Below are positions 53,477 through 62,447 of a stretch of DNA of 64,000 nt, one piece after another; positions within the stretch are counted from its first letter, which is position 1, and each line of letters starts with the position of its first letter. Position numbers and translations under genes: made by a program. The notes beneath the pieces are model-generated. The model made no database searches and was not told the origin of the DNA. It saw nothing but the letters and a program-made list of their open reading frames with translations. Source of the stretch: Anaerobium acetethylicum (lineage in GTDB: Bacteria; Bacillota; Clostridia; Lachnospirales; Lachnospiraceae); the NCBI RefSeq assembly GCF_900096945.1, contig NZ_FMKA01000004.1:124001-188000 (forward strand), read 5' to 3'.

Positions 53477-54658
53477 TTACCTGTAGGATTCCATGAATAT
53501 CTCCACACAGTCCTCCTCAGAAAGCATTGTATAATCATTCAGGAACTTAGATCCCATCGAGAATTTTGCATTCTTTGCAAACTTTTCAAACTCTTCTTTT
53601 AAAATCCCATATTCCGACATCTTCAAATCCGAAAGACCGCATTCTTCTATTAAATGTTCCAATGCCTTAATAAAATCCATTGGTTCCGCAGCTTCTTCCG
53701 CTCCCAAGGCCTTCGCCATCTTTATATATCGTTCTCTTAACTCCGGGACATTTACAAAATGTTTATAGTATGCTGCACTGATCAATACCAATCCTGCTCC
53801 ATGAGGCAGGTTCTGATGATAGGCAGACATTGCATGCTCCAGGGAATGTGCCGAGGTCAGGCTTCCAATGGCCAACTGCATGCCGGAAAGGGTGCTTCCC
53901 AATGCCACCCTTTCACGTGCTTCCAGGTCGCTGCCGTTCTTAACCGCTGCCGTAAGATTCCGGCCTATCAGTTCGATAGCCGTTGCAGCGACCATATCAC
54001 TCATCAGATGGGCTTTATTGCTGATATACCCTTCCGTACTATGAAACAGTGCGTCGAACCCCTGGAATGCCGTATATTTTGGCGGCACTGTAGTCATCAT
54101 TTCCGGATCGACTACTGCAATTGCTGGAAATAATTCCGGCAGGTACAGGCCTATTTTTTCATTGGTTTCTTCATTAGATATAACGAATGCCGAATCCGCT
54201 TCAGAACCGGTTCCGGCTGTTGTCGTGATGGCTATGACCGGCAATGGCTTTTCCTTTACAGGAAGGCCTTTTCCGGTTCCTGTCCCCATATAATCCCATA
54301 GTTCTCCGTCATTTACTGCCATCATTGCAATTGCCTTGCCCGCATCGATTGCGCTGCCGCCGCCTAAGCCGATTATAAAATCACATTTATGCTCTCTTGC
54401 CTTGTCTGCACCCTCCACGATATTCTCAACGACCGGGTTTGATGCCACCTTATCATAAACAACATATGCGACATCGGAACGTTTCAGTTCCTGCTTCACG
54501 ATATCCAGATACCCGTTTTCTCTTGCTGATTTTCCGCTTGTTATGACAATTAATGCTTTCCTGCCCGGCAATCTGCAGTTATGAAGCTTTTTTACCTGCC
54601 CTCTGCCAAACATGATTTTTGTCGGTACCAGAAAATCAAATACTGCTCCTGCTTCCAT
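53477..54658 (-). CDS. Iron-containing (type III) alcohol dehydrogenase
   Basis: 393-residue NAD(P)H-dependent dehydrogenase. Nucleotide site GLGGGSAIDAGKAIA near 96-110; metal ligands in GFDALFHSTEGY near 195, SAHSLEHAMS near 268 and NLPHGAGLVL near 283 are all present. Members reduce aldehydes such as butyraldehyde, succinic semialdehyde or sulfoacetaldehyde. As the last gene of a transport/aminotransferase operon it probably reduces the aldehyde formed by the aminotransferase; the substrate is inferred only. ATG at 54658 follows AGGAGG. Confidence 0.93.
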   Translation of the reverse strand: MEAGAVFDFLVPTKIMFGRGQVKKLHNCRLPGRKALIVITSGKSARENGYLDIVKQELKRSDVAYVVYDKVASNPVVENIVEGADKAREHKCDFIIGLGGGSAIDAGKAIAMMAVNDGELWDYMGTGTGKGLPVKEKPLPVIAITTTAGTGSEADSAFVISNEETNEKIGLYLPELFPAIAVVDPEMMTTVPPKYTAFQGFDALFHSTEGYISNKAHLMSDMVAATAIELIGRNLTAAVKNGSDLEARERVALGSTLSGMQLAIGSLTSAHSLEHAMSAYHQNLPHGAGLVLISAAYYKHFVNVPELRERYIKMAKALGAEEAAEPMDFIKALEHLIEECGLSDLKMSEYGILKEEFEKFAKNAKFSMGSKFLNDYTMLSEEDCVEIFMESYR

Positions 54659-54699
54659 ATAAAATTCCTCCTATAGTCAATGCGGTATTTTTCCATCCT

Positions 54700-55335
54700 C
54701 TATTTTGCTGCTTCCGGAAACCTGATATGCAGGTAATCCTTAATCACTTCCACACTGTTATCTATGCCCATACGCCCGCTGTTCAGGGTCAGGTCATAAT
54801 TCACCGGATTCGTCCAGTAGTTTCCGCCCGTATAGTGTTCATAATACGCTGCCCTGTATTGGTCCGTTTTTGTAATGGAAGCATTGGCAGTCTCTTCGTT
54901 CACCCCCATTTTTCCCATTACCCTTTCCAGACAAAATGCCCGTGACGCTTCGATGTAAACAGATACCACATTCGGATAGTCCCTGAGGACCCAGTCGGCA
55001 CACTTGCCAACAACAACGCAGGATTCCGTTTTGGCAAGATTCTCAATGATTTGCTTCTGAAATTCAAACAGCCTTTCGTCCGATACAAATTCATCATCCA
55101 CAGGTTTTGGCTTTATGGTTCTTGGCAGTCCCTTCAGCAGACCCGAGAATTTTTTTCCTCTCATTTTTTCATTTACCTCGGTAAACAGCTGTTCGTCCAG
55201 GCCGCTCAGCTGTGATGCCAGGGTTAAAATTCTGTTTTCATAGCAGGGGATTCCCAGCTCTTCCGCAAGTTTAGAAGCTATTTCTTTTCCTCCGCTGCCA
55301 AATCCTCTTGCCACCGTAATCACATAATTTTCCAT
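54700..55335 (-). CDS. Cytidylate-kinase-like family protein
   Basis: 211 residues. The P-loop variant ARGFGSGGKEIASKLAEELG near 9-28 and CVVVGKCADWVLRD near 105 mark the cytidylate-kinase-like (AAA_26) family, common in anaerobic Firmicutes and distinct from Cmk proper. Substrate unknown. It lies between the aminotransferase (12 bp) and the alcohol dehydrogenase (41 bp), so it belongs to the operon, perhaps as a regulatory kinase. ATG at 55335 follows GGAGGGA. Confidence 0.85.
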   Translation of the reverse strand: MENYVITVARGFGSGGKEIASKLAEELGIPCYENRILTLASQLSGLDEQLFTEVNEKMRGKKFSGLLKGLPRTIKPKPVDDEFVSDERLFEFQKQIIENLAKTESCVVVGKCADWVLRDYPNVVSVYIEASRAFCLERVMGKMGVNEETANASITKTDQYRAAYYEHYTGGNYWTNPVNYDLTLNSGRMGIDNSVEVIKDYLHIRFPEAAK

Positions 55336-55347
55336 TTTAATCCCTCC

Positions 55348-56562
55348 TTAGAGAAGACTTTCTACAGTATCTCTGATTATTTCATATGCCTGATCGCAAT
55401 CCGCTTCCGTCAGGATAAGTGGCGGAACCATTCTGATCGTGTGTCCGCCTATGGCTGTAATAAGAAGTTTTCTATCAAGGCAGCCATGCTTAACATCGGC
55501 CGCGCCTACAGCCTCATCAAATTCAACACCCACCAGCAGCCCCTGGCCTCTTACCTCTTTTACATGGGGCAGCGCCTGTAATTTTTCCATAAAGTATGCA
55601 CCCATTTTTTTTGCATTGCCTGCCAGATCCCTGTCCAGAAGTTCGTTGATCTGGGCCAGGGACGCGGCACAGGATACAGGATGTCCGCCATATGTGGTTC
55701 CGTGGGATCCTTTTGTAAATACCCTTGCCATTTCTTCGCGTGCACAGATGGCGCCGATCGGCATGCCTCCGCCCATGGCCTTCGCCATGGATATAATGTC
55801 CGGTTTTACATCATAATTCATGAATGACATCACCGCACCTGTCCTGCACCAGCCTGTCTGCACTTCATCCATTAGCAGCAGCATTCCTTTTTCATCGCAA
55901 AGCCTGCGCAGACCCTCTATGAATTCCTGGGTTGCCGGATTCACGCCTCCTTCGCCCTGTACAGGCTCAATCATAATGCCTATTGTTTGATCCGTTACTG
56001 CATCTTCAAAGGATTTTAAGTTATTAAATTCTGCATATCTGAATCCCGGCGTCATATCTCCGAACCCGGCCTGACATGCATTATCGGGCTGCCCTGTCGC
56101 ACTCATGGCGCCAAAGGTTCTTCCATGAAATGATTTTTTCGCTGTGATGATTTCGTATTTTCCCGGACCATATTTTTCAACGCCATATTTCCTTGCCATC
56201 TTGATCATCGCTTCATTCGATTCAGCTCCTGAATTCTGGAAAAAGATTTTATCCATTCCTATGGTCGTGCATATTTTTTCTGCAAGCAGGGCCTGGGGCA
56301 CTGTGTACGGATAGTTGAACACATGCATGATATCGGATACCTGATCCTTGACAGCGGCTACTACCTTTTCATTACAGCTGCCTGCGCTGTTAACGGCGAT
56401 GCCCGCGTAAAAATCCAGATACGCTGTACCCTCTTCATCATACAGATACATATCCTTCCCTGTTTCAGCCACGAAATCGAATCTTTCATATGTCTCGATC
56501 ATGTATTTATTTACTTTTGCCTTCAGCTCTTCTTTGGTTAATCCTGTGTCTTTTAGTTTCAT
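55348..56562 (-). CDS. Class III PLP-dependent aminotransferase (ornithine/acetylornithine/GABA type)
   Basis: 404 residues. Conserved parts: NSGAESNEAMIKMARKY near 110, SFHGRTFGAMSATGQ near 143, EPVQGEGGVNPA near 198, LLMDEVQTGWCRTG near 225 and the PLP lysine in ISMAKAMGGGMPIGA near 254. It is annotated by similarity as ArgD-like, but the context (amino-acid ABC importer, XRE-cupin regulator, iron alcohol dehydrogenase) suggests use of an omega-amino compound rather than arginine synthesis; no other arg gene is near. ATG at 56562. Confidence 0.88.
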   Translation of the reverse strand: MKLKDTGLTKEELKAKVNKYMIETYERFDFVAETGKDMYLYDEEGTAYLDFYAGIAVNSAGSCNEKVVAAVKDQVSDIMHVFNYPYTVPQALLAEKICTTIGMDKIFFQNSGAESNEAMIKMARKYGVEKYGPGKYEIITAKKSFHGRTFGAMSATGQPDNACQAGFGDMTPGFRYAEFNNLKSFEDAVTDQTIGIMIEPVQGEGGVNPATQEFIEGLRRLCDEKGMLLLMDEVQTGWCRTGAVMSFMNYDVKPDIISMAKAMGGGMPIGAICAREEMARVFTKGSHGTTYGGHPVSCAASLAQINELLDRDLAGNAKKMGAYFMEKLQALPHVKEVRGQGLLVGVEFDEAVGAADVKHGCLDRKLLITAIGGHTIRMVPPLILTEADCDQAYEIIRDTVESLL

Positions 56563-56612
56563 GCTGTCCGCCTCAACTTTCTCTGTTTATTTCATTGCTT
56601 TGTCTGTTTATT

Positions 56613-57167
56613 TCATTGTTTGAAGGAAAATACCGTTGTAAGCCGTACGACCTCTTCTCCATAATTACAGTACCAGTGCTCCTTATCGGAATCGAATCGG
56701 AACGCATCTCCCGGCATGATTTCAAACTTCTGCTCCGGGAGTTCCAGGGTCAGTTTCCCGGCTGCTACTGTCAGATATTCCACTGTTTTTTCGCCATGTG
56801 ATCCGCTGTAATAGGTTCCGTTCGGATGGATTTCCATTCCATATATTTCAAACTGCCTGTCCTTCTCATAGGGAAAATAGGTACAGACAGCATACTGGCC
56901 TTCCACTTCTTTGGTCGGTATCAGTTCCGTCTTTGAAATGTAGTATGATTCCATCCTTGGCGTTTCCAACAATTCATTGAGTCCGACCCTTAATCCGCTG
57001 ACGATCTTCCCCAGACATCCGATGGAGGGATTTGCTTCGCCACGCTCTATCTGGGCCAGCATGCTTTTGCTGACGCCGGTCTGTTCTGCGGTCTCATCCA
57101 GACTCAGTTTTTTCCCGATCCGTATTTTTTTCAAATTGATTGCGATATTTTGATTGATATAATCCAC
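56613..57167 (-). CDS. XRE-family regulator with C-terminal cupin domain
   Basis: 184 residues. Helix-turn-helix near 10-65 (LSLDETAEQTGVSKSMLAQIERGEANPSI) and a cupin near 105-180 (GSHGEKTVEYLTVAAGKLTLEL, ending FRFDSDKEHWYCN). Such PuuR-like regulators sense amines or amino acids and control the genes beside them. Start is GTG at 57167 with AAAGGAG upstream. A 16-bp direct repeat (TCTGTTTATTTCATTG at 56582 and 56603) lies just after the stop. It is inside the operon it probably controls. Confidence 0.92.
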   Translation of the reverse strand: MDYINQNIAINLKKIRIGKKLSLDETAEQTGVSKSMLAQIERGEANPSIGCLGKIVSGLRVGLNELLETPRMESYYISKTELIPTKEVEGQYAVCTYFPYEKDRQFEIYGMEIHPNGTYYSGSHGEKTVEYLTVAAGKLTLELPEQKFEIMPGDAFRFDSDKEHWYCNYGEEVVRLTTVFSFKQ

Positions 57168-57193
57168 TATTCCTCACTCCTTTTTAAAGCTCA

Positions 57194-57928
57194 TCATGCA
57201 CTCATGAATCTTGATAAGAATTCCTTCGTTCTGGGATTTTTCGGAGAAACAAAGAATTTTTCAGGAGCTCCGTCTTCCGCAATCACGCCCTGATCCATGA
57301 ATATCGTCTTGGTGGAAACATCACGGGCAAAAGACATTTCGTGGGTAACAATGATCATAGTCAGGCCTTCCTCTGCCAGTTCCTTGATTACGTTCAGCAC
57401 TTCTCCCACCATCTCCGGATCCAGTGCACTTGTCGGCTCATCAAAAAGCAGTACTTCCGGTTCCATAGTCAATGCCCTGGCAATGGCTACTCTCTGCTTC
57501 TGTCCGCCTGAAAGCTGTGCGGGTTTTGCATTGATATAGGGAGCCATCCCTACTTTTTTCAAATACTTGATTGCATTCGCCTTTGATTCCTCTTTGCTTT
57601 TTTTCAGAACCTTCCTGCTGCCTGCCATGCAGTTCTCTAGCACCGTCATATTATTGAAGAGGTTGAAGGACTGGAATACCATCCCTACTTTTGCACGGTA
57701 TTCATTGATCTTCTTCTCACCTCCGCCGATTTCCCCGCCGCCGAACAGGATGATGCCGTCTGTGGGCGTTTCCAGTAAATTCAGGCATCTTAGCAGGGTT
57801 GACTTGCCGGATCCTGACGACCCGATGATGCATACCACTTCCCCTTTATCAATTCTGAAATCGATATCCCTTAACACTTCATGGGTGCCAAAAGCTTTGC
57901 TTAAATGCTGCACATGAATGATTGCCAT
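57194..57928 (-). CDS. Polar amino acid ABC transporter ATPase
   Basis: 244-residue ATPase of the GlnQ/HisP type. Walker [10 protein letters not shown] near 36, signature [15 protein letters not shown] near 143, Walker [15 protein letters not shown] near 163, H-loop VTHEM. Begins 12 bp after the permease gene. Supplies energy for import of the amino acid bound by the lipoprotein at 58862. Confidence 0.95.
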   Translation of the reverse strand: MAIIHVQHLSKAFGTHEVLRDIDFRIDKGEVVCIIGSSGSGKSTLLRCLNLLETPTDGIILFGGGEIGGGEKKINEYRAKVGMVFQSFNLFNNMTVLENCMAGSRKVLKKSKEESKANAIKYLKKVGMAPYINAKPAQLSGGQKQRVAIARALTMEPEVLLFDEPTSALDPEMVGEVLNVIKELAEEGLTMIIVTHEMSFARDVSTKTIFMDQGVIAEDGAPEKFFVSPKNPRTKEFLSRFMSA

Positions 57929-57940
57929 ATTATCCGCCTC

Positions 57941-58681
57941 CTAATCTCCAATGTATTCTGTCGCCAGTTCATAATCTTTTTTACCTTCCATTTTTTTCTC
58001 AAGAATCGAAAGCAGCTTGCTGAAAACAGCACACAGGATAAAATAAATCGCACCTGTAATCAGAAAGGCTTCAAAATATCTGTAATACGTGTTGGCTGCC
58101 GTCTTGGTTGCAAAATAAAGTTCTGAGATACCGATGACATTCAATACGGATGTCATTTTCAGATTCGTAATAAAGAGGTTTCCCGTCTCCGGAATGATAT
58201 TCCTGAAGGCCTGGGGCAATACTACCGAAAACATGATTGTAAAATGCGACATGCCTAACGCTTTGCCGCCTTCAAACTGGCCATTGTCGATTGACTGGAT
58301 ACCGCCCCTGACTGTTTCTGCCATGTAGGCTCCGGTATTTAGCAGGATTACCAGGATAGCTGCGTTAAAAGACGAAATGTCGATGCCGTACTGTTTCAGC
58401 CCGTAATAGATGATCATTGCCTGGACCATCATCGGTGTTCCCCTGAATACCTGGACGAATCCGTCACAGACGGTTTTCAGCACCTTGTAATATATTTTTT
58501 TAACCATACTGTCTTCCGGGGCAATCGGCGTCGATTTCACAATTCCAATCACAAAGCCTAATACGAGGCCCAGCAGTGTGCCAAGTATGGCAGTTTCTAA
58601 AGTCACCAATGTTCCTTTCCAAAAGTAGGTGCCATATTCCTGCATTAAAAATATGATCCACTGAATAATATTTCTCTCCAT
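57941..58681 (-). CDS. Polar amino acid ABC transporter permease
   Basis: 246-residue HisM/GlnP-type permease with about five membrane helices and the family segment GVFRGTPMMVQ-like (VQVFRGTPMMVQAMIIYYGL near 78-97). The EAA loop is EGGKALGMSHFTIMFSVVLPQAFR near 155. ATG at 58687 is in frame, but the ATG at 58681 is better spaced from AAAGGAG. A terminator-like hairpin separates it from the binding-protein gene. Confidence 0.94.
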   Translation of the reverse strand: MERNIIQWIIFLMQEYGTYFWKGTLVTLETAILGTLLGLVLGFVIGIVKSTPIAPEDSMVKKIYYKVLKTVCDGFVQVFRGTPMMVQAMIIYYGLKQYGIDISSFNAAILVILLNTGAYMAETVRGGIQSIDNGQFEGGKALGMSHFTIMFSVVLPQAFRNIIPETGNLFITNLKMTSVLNVIGISELYFATKTAANTYYRYFEAFLITGAIYFILCAVFSKLLSILEKKMEGKKDYELATEYIGD

Positions 58682-58740
58682 ACTCATTCTCCTTTACACA
58701 TTATGAGAAAACTGCTTTGCGGGGTTCTCAGGTTGTCACA

Positions 58741-58782
58741 AAAAAATGACGCATAGGAGTTCGTGCGCCCCTATGCGTCATG
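58741..58782 (-). terminator. Intercistronic hairpin between binding protein and permease
   Basis: ATGACGCATAGG pairs with CCTATGCGTCAT (inner bulge) and is followed by seven T on the minus strand. Likely partial termination giving more binding protein than permease. Confidence 0.88.
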
Positions 58783-58861
58783 ATTTTATGTAACTATTCA
58801 GGACTATGTCAGTCGGTGTTCTGAACAGTTACTATTTTTCCTATTTTCATGTACCGTTTTT

Positions 58862-59722
58862 CTATTCGCTCAATGGCTGTAATTCCACCGCGAGATTCAT
58901 AAGATCCGCCATTTTTGCTTCATCCCATTCGATTGCATCCAATGCATCATCCAGAGACTTCTGTAATTCACTATTGCCTTCCTTCACAGCAACGCATACA
59001 TTCAGCGACTGTCCTTCCGGAACAATGAATCCATCGGAATCATCCAGCTTCACATAATTGATATCCGGGTTTGCAATTGATGCCGACATGGCGGTAGGTT
59101 CATCCAGTACGCCGCAATCCGCTGCTCCCATGGAAACTGCCATGACGATTTCCGATGTCGTCTCATAATAGGTCAGCTGGTTGACATCCGGAATCTGCGG
59201 AACATACTGTTCCCAAATCGTTCCGATCTGTGTTGTTGCCGAAGCTCCTGTAAAGTCCGCTAATGTTTTTACATCTGCATAGGCGCCTTCTCTGTTGACA
59301 ATCAGAACATTGTTTCGAATGTAGTAGGGATCCGTGAAATCAACACTGTTGTCCCGTTCTTCCGTATATCCCATTCCGGCAATTATGACATCATAGTCTC
59401 CGGAGTTCATGCCCAGCACGATACTTGACCATTCCACTTTATGTATTTCAAGTTCCCAGCCAAGTTCATCTGCAAGCTTCTGTGCCAGCATAACGTCATA
59501 ACCGTATGCATAATCTTCGCTGCCATAGATCGGAACTGCCTTATCGCCATTCGATACCTCTTCTGATGACTGTGTCCAGTTAAACGGAGCATATGCACAT
59601 TCCATGCCAACTCTCAATACCTTCTTTTCTTCCTTCGCGCTGCTCTTTACCGCTCCACATCCTGCAAGTAACGATACCACTAAAATAATACACAACAAAA
59701 CACTAACTGTTCTCTTTTTCAT
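58862..59722 (-). CDS. Amino acid ABC transporter substrate-binding lipoprotein
   Basis: 286 residues, family 3 solute-binding protein. Signal peptide with lipobox LLAGC (lipidated Cys22). VGMECAYAPFNW near 40, GYDVMLAQKLADELG near 77, DYDVIIAGMGYTEERDNSVDFTDPYY near 112-137 are family features. The extended APFNW region with an insert (SSEEVSNGDKAVPIYG) is unusual. ATG at 59722 follows AAGGAGG; an ATG 18 bases upstream lacks a site. First gene of the operon, with a leader containing a terminator and a repeat. Confidence 0.94.
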   Translation of the reverse strand: MKKRTVSVLLCIILVVSLLAGCGAVKSSAKEEKKVLRVGMECAYAPFNWTQSSEEVSNGDKAVPIYGSEDYAYGYDVMLAQKLADELGWELEIHKVEWSSIVLGMNSGDYDVIIAGMGYTEERDNSVDFTDPYYIRNNVLIVNREGAYADVKTLADFTGASATTQIGTIWEQYVPQIPDVNQLTYYETTSEIVMAVSMGAADCGVLDEPTAMSASIANPDINYVKLDDSDGFIVPEGQSLNVCVAVKEGNSELQKSLDDALDAIEWDEAKMADLMNLAVELQPLSE

Positions 59723-59821
59723 ATGGATGACCTCCTTCATAATCGGGGTTGTAGTTTTCGTTGAAACTTATTCTGCAGATAAGCCTCGATCCATGAGCTC
59801 ATGACAGGTACATTGTTGAAC

Positions 59822-59895
59822 AAGAGTTTCGCTTGCGAAACTCTCGCGCTGACGCGCAGTCGCTTCTGCGACATATTCTTCTTGCGCGTCATTCG
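59822..59895. repeat. Structured repeat element, copy 2
   Basis: Second copy of the element at 32538. Perfect hairpin GAGTTTCGC-TT-GCGAAACTC, then GACGCGCA/TGCGCGTC enclosing GCAG-N6-CTGC and the shared TCTGCGACATATTCTTC. It lies in the leader of the amino acid ABC operon. Confidence 0.65.
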
Positions 59896-59910
59896 CCTCC
59901 TCGCGGAGCG

Positions 59911-59955
59911 TTTTTGATTCCTAGGAAATTCGAAGAATTTACTAAGAATCAAAAA
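59911..59955. repeat. 45-bp near-perfect palindrome
   Basis: TTTTTGATTCCTAGGAAATTC, three bases, and an opposite arm with two mismatches. It overlaps the T-run of the adjoining terminator. Confidence 0.75.
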
Positions 59956-59988
59956 AGGCGCCGGACTTTTGTCCAACGCCTTTGTTTT
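59949..59988 (-). terminator. Terminator hairpin in the amino acid ABC operon leader
   Basis: AAAGGCG-TT-GGAC, AAAA, GTCC-GG-CGCCTTT followed by TTTTG on the minus strand, only about 10 nt after the predicted transcription start. It would stop most transcripts unless antitermination occurs. Confidence 0.75.
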
Positions 59989-59999
59989 TGATAGGTCTC

Positions 60000-60029
60000 A
60001 TTCTAACCCCATTGCAATTATTTTGTCAA
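60000..60029 (-). promoter_or_regulatory. Promoter of the amino acid ABC operon
   Basis: Perfect TTGACA with an 18-bp spacer and TAGAAT on the minus strand, about 280 bp before the lipoprotein start. Confidence 0.65.
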
Positions 60030-60106
60030 TACCTTTTTTATCAATATATTGCACAACAATTATTTTTCTGCATATATTTTTCAGTCTATTTACTTGAAAA
60101 CCATGC

Positions 60107-60134
60107 AATATAATGCATTTTTCTGCATTATATT
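60107..60134 (-). terminator. Hairpin downstream of ykoC
   Basis: AATATAATGCA pairs perfectly with TGCATTATATT around six T. It may terminate the yko operon, although the T-run after it is poor. Confidence 0.4.
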
Positions 60135-60195
60135 ATTGCTTTTAACTATTCAGGATTTCATCCTTTGCAGTTATAAAGAGTGAAAAAAACGCAAT

Positions 60196-60933
60196 TTAAA
60201 ACGGCAGCAAAAACGTGCCCGAAACAAGCAGCGAAACCGTGACTGCCAGGAAACACCAGTCGTACCATCTGATGACGGTAACCGTATAATACGTCCTGGC
60301 GCCTTCCCCATCGAATCCTTTTGACTCCATTGCCATGGCTACATGCTCCGACCAGTGAACGGTATTCACAAGCATTGCAAATACAGGCTTCATTGAAAAC
60401 GGCGTGACCGGAATCCCCCGGACCCGGAACGCCATCTGCGCTTTGGCAAATTCCTCCCTGATGCAGGGAAGCAGATGGAAAGCCGCCAGCACCCCGTAAG
60501 CATATTTTGGTTTCAGCCTGCACTGGTGCATAAGGCTTTTTACAAATTCCTCTCCATCCGTAGTCATTGCAAAGAGAACGCCAAGACCGGCAAAGGCCAG
60601 GATCCTGGAAGACAGCTGGATCGCATTGTAAACTGATGTCATGGAATATGACATCACTTCAAAATTCAGGCTTTCCACCTTCGATACAGCCTCCGGGGCA
60701 ATTGCGCTGCCGGATGTGAACATCATGCCTGTAAAAAAAATACTGACGGCTGCAACAAAGGCCGGAACCAGGATTTTCACAAGGGATGTGAGCCTTGCCT
60801 TGGAAAAAAACAGGAGCAGGATCAGGCTGACGGCGATTATGCCGCCGTTGAGCAGCACTGAATAGCTGAAGGAAAGGATCAGGCCGCATACCAGTATGCT
60901 TACCCCTTTCAGAAACGGGTTCAGTTTTTCCAT
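60196..60933 (-). CDS. ykoC: ECF transporter transmembrane (T) component, YkoC-like
   Basis: 245-residue membrane protein of the energy-coupling factor type. Five or more membrane helices and the coupling motif AFRVRGIPVTPFS near 167 (family A-R-G) are seen. It overlaps the end of ykoD by 13 bases, so translation is coupled. With YkoD and YkoE it forms a dedicated importer for a thiamine precursor, as in B. subtilis ykoFEDC. Confidence 0.9.
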   Translation of the reverse strand: MEKLNPFLKGVSILVCGLILSFSYSVLLNGGIIAVSLILLLFFSKARLTSLVKILVPAFVAAVSIFFTGMMFTSGSAIAPEAVSKVESLNFEVMSYSMTSVYNAIQLSSRILAFAGLGVLFAMTTDGEEFVKSLMHQCRLKPKYAYGVLAAFHLLPCIREEFAKAQMAFRVRGIPVTPFSMKPVFAMLVNTVHWSEHVAMAMESKGFDGEGARTYYTVTVIRWYDWCFLAVTVSLLVSGTFLLPF

Positions 60934-62381
60934 TCAATCAGCTCCTTTCCTTCCATGCGGTATATCCTGTCTGCATACCGGCGTGCCAGCCCAAGGTCAT
61001 GGGTTGCAAAAATGACAGTCATCTCCCGCTCCTTCACCAGCCCAAGCAGCTGGTCCATAATGGCTTTTGTGGATCTGGCATCCTGGCCGTAGGTAGGCTC
61101 ATCCAGCAATAGAATCTGCTGGTTTCCCACCAGCATGGACAACACAGCCAGGCGTCTCTGCTGCCCCTGGCTCAGCATATAAGGAGAATATCTGCGGTAC
61201 TGCTTCATTCCATACGCTTCCAGCAGCCTGAAGACCCGCTCCTTCTTCTCCTCTTCCCCTAATCCGGGATGCCAGATAGAAAGGCTTTTCTCAACTTCAT
61301 GCTGGACGCAGGCCGATACGAACTGGTTTCCAGGATTCTGAAACACTGTTCCGACACGGTGAAAGAGCTTTTGCGGCTTCATTTTTTTTACATCGGTTCC
61401 TTCAAGCAATATCGTTCCTTCATACTTCTTCTGTTTCAATATCACCGAAAACAGGGTTGTCTTCCCGCAGCCCGAATGCCCGATCAGGGCCGTTATCCTG
61501 CCCTTTTCAAAAGATGCGTCCGCTTTTTCAATCAGGAATTCCTTCCTTTTCCCTTTTCTGATCGATACTGATTTCAGTTCCAGTATTGTCTGTCCGATTT
61601 CGGGCGGCTGAAACTCCGGAAGCTCTTCCGGATAGAACAGGCCTTCCTGCAAAAAAAGTTCCCTGTACCTGGGAAGTGTCTCAACCGTAATTCCCCCCTG
61701 CAGCACCTGTCCGTTTTTCCCCAACACGATAAATTCATCTGCCGCAGAAAGCCAATGGTCCAGTCTGTGGTCGATGGCAATCAGGGTCGTATGCTGCTCT
61801 TCATTCTGCTTCTTCAGCATAGCGATCAGCTTCCGGGTGGAAGCTTCATCGATATTTGCAAACGGCTCATCCAGAAAAATCCCTGCCGGATTCATCAGGA
61901 GCAGACAGCATAAGGCTGCCTTCTGCTTCTCTCCCCCTGACAGCGTATGGATATTCCTGTCCAGCAGTTCCTCTATCTGGAGTTTTTCTGCCAGTTCCCC
62001 TATTCTGCCATCCATCTCTTCTTTTGGAACGCAGATATTTTCCATACAGAAAATCATTTCCTTTTTCAATGTGTCCATGCAGAACTGCAGGTCCGGATTT
62101 TGAAACATCATGGAAAGCAGCTTCGCACGCTCCGAATTCGCAATCGTTGATAATTCCCGTCCGCAGATCCGGATGCTTCCTGACAGGAGCTGCCCCGCGT
62201 TTTCCGGATACAGTCCCGCAGAAACAGCGGCTAACGTACTTTTTCCGCAGCCGCTGTTTCCAATGAGAACAACTATTTTCCCCTTTTCAATTTCCAGATC
62301 CACATGCTCCAGGATGTTTCTTTTTGCCTGTTCAAAATACCGGAACGTTACATCCTTTACAGAAAGAAAATTCTGGTTCAT
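60921..62381 (-). CDS. ykoD: ECF transporter duplicated ATPase, YkoD-like
   Basis: 486 residues with two ABC ATPase halves. Half 1: GNSGCGKST near 37, HTLSGGEKQKAAL near 145, IFLDEPFANIDE. Half 2: GHSGCGKTT near 303, YMLSQGQQRRLAVL near 405 (signature degenerated to LSQGQ), ILLLDEPTYGQD. The fused, paired arrangement equals the EcfA-EcfA' pair of other ECF importers. ATG at 62381 follows GGAGTG. Confidence 0.94.
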   Translation of the reverse strand: MNQNFLSVKDVTFRYFEQAKRNILEHVDLEIEKGKIVVLIGNSGCGKSTLAAVSAGLYPENAGQLLSGSIRICGRELSTIANSERAKLLSMMFQNPDLQFCMDTLKKEMIFCMENICVPKEEMDGRIGELAEKLQIEELLDRNIHTLSGGEKQKAALCCLLLMNPAGIFLDEPFANIDEASTRKLIAMLKKQNEEQHTTLIAIDHRLDHWLSAADEFIVLGKNGQVLQGGITVETLPRYRELFLQEGLFYPEELPEFQPPEIGQTILELKSVSIRKGKRKEFLIEKADASFEKGRITALIGHSGCGKTTLFSVILKQKKYEGTILLEGTDVKKMKPQKLFHRVGTVFQNPGNQFVSACVQHEVEKSLSIWHPGLGEEEKKERVFRLLEAYGMKQYRRYSPYMLSQGQQRRLAVLSMLVGNQQILLLDEPTYGQDARSTKAIMDQLLGLVKEREMTVIFATHDLGLARRYADRIYRMEGKELIEWKN

Positions 62382-62419
62382 CCTTCACTCCAATCTGCTG
62401 CCCCTGCAGCAATTATATT

Positions 62420-62443
62420 ACTGTTCACTCCGTGACCAGTAAC
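62420..62443. repeat. REP-like palindrome, copy 3
   Basis: ACTGTTCACTCCGTGACCAGT, arms matching with one mismatch, in the gap between ykoE and ykoD. Nearly identical to the copy at 7533. Confidence 0.6.
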
Positions 62444-62447
62444 TCAA

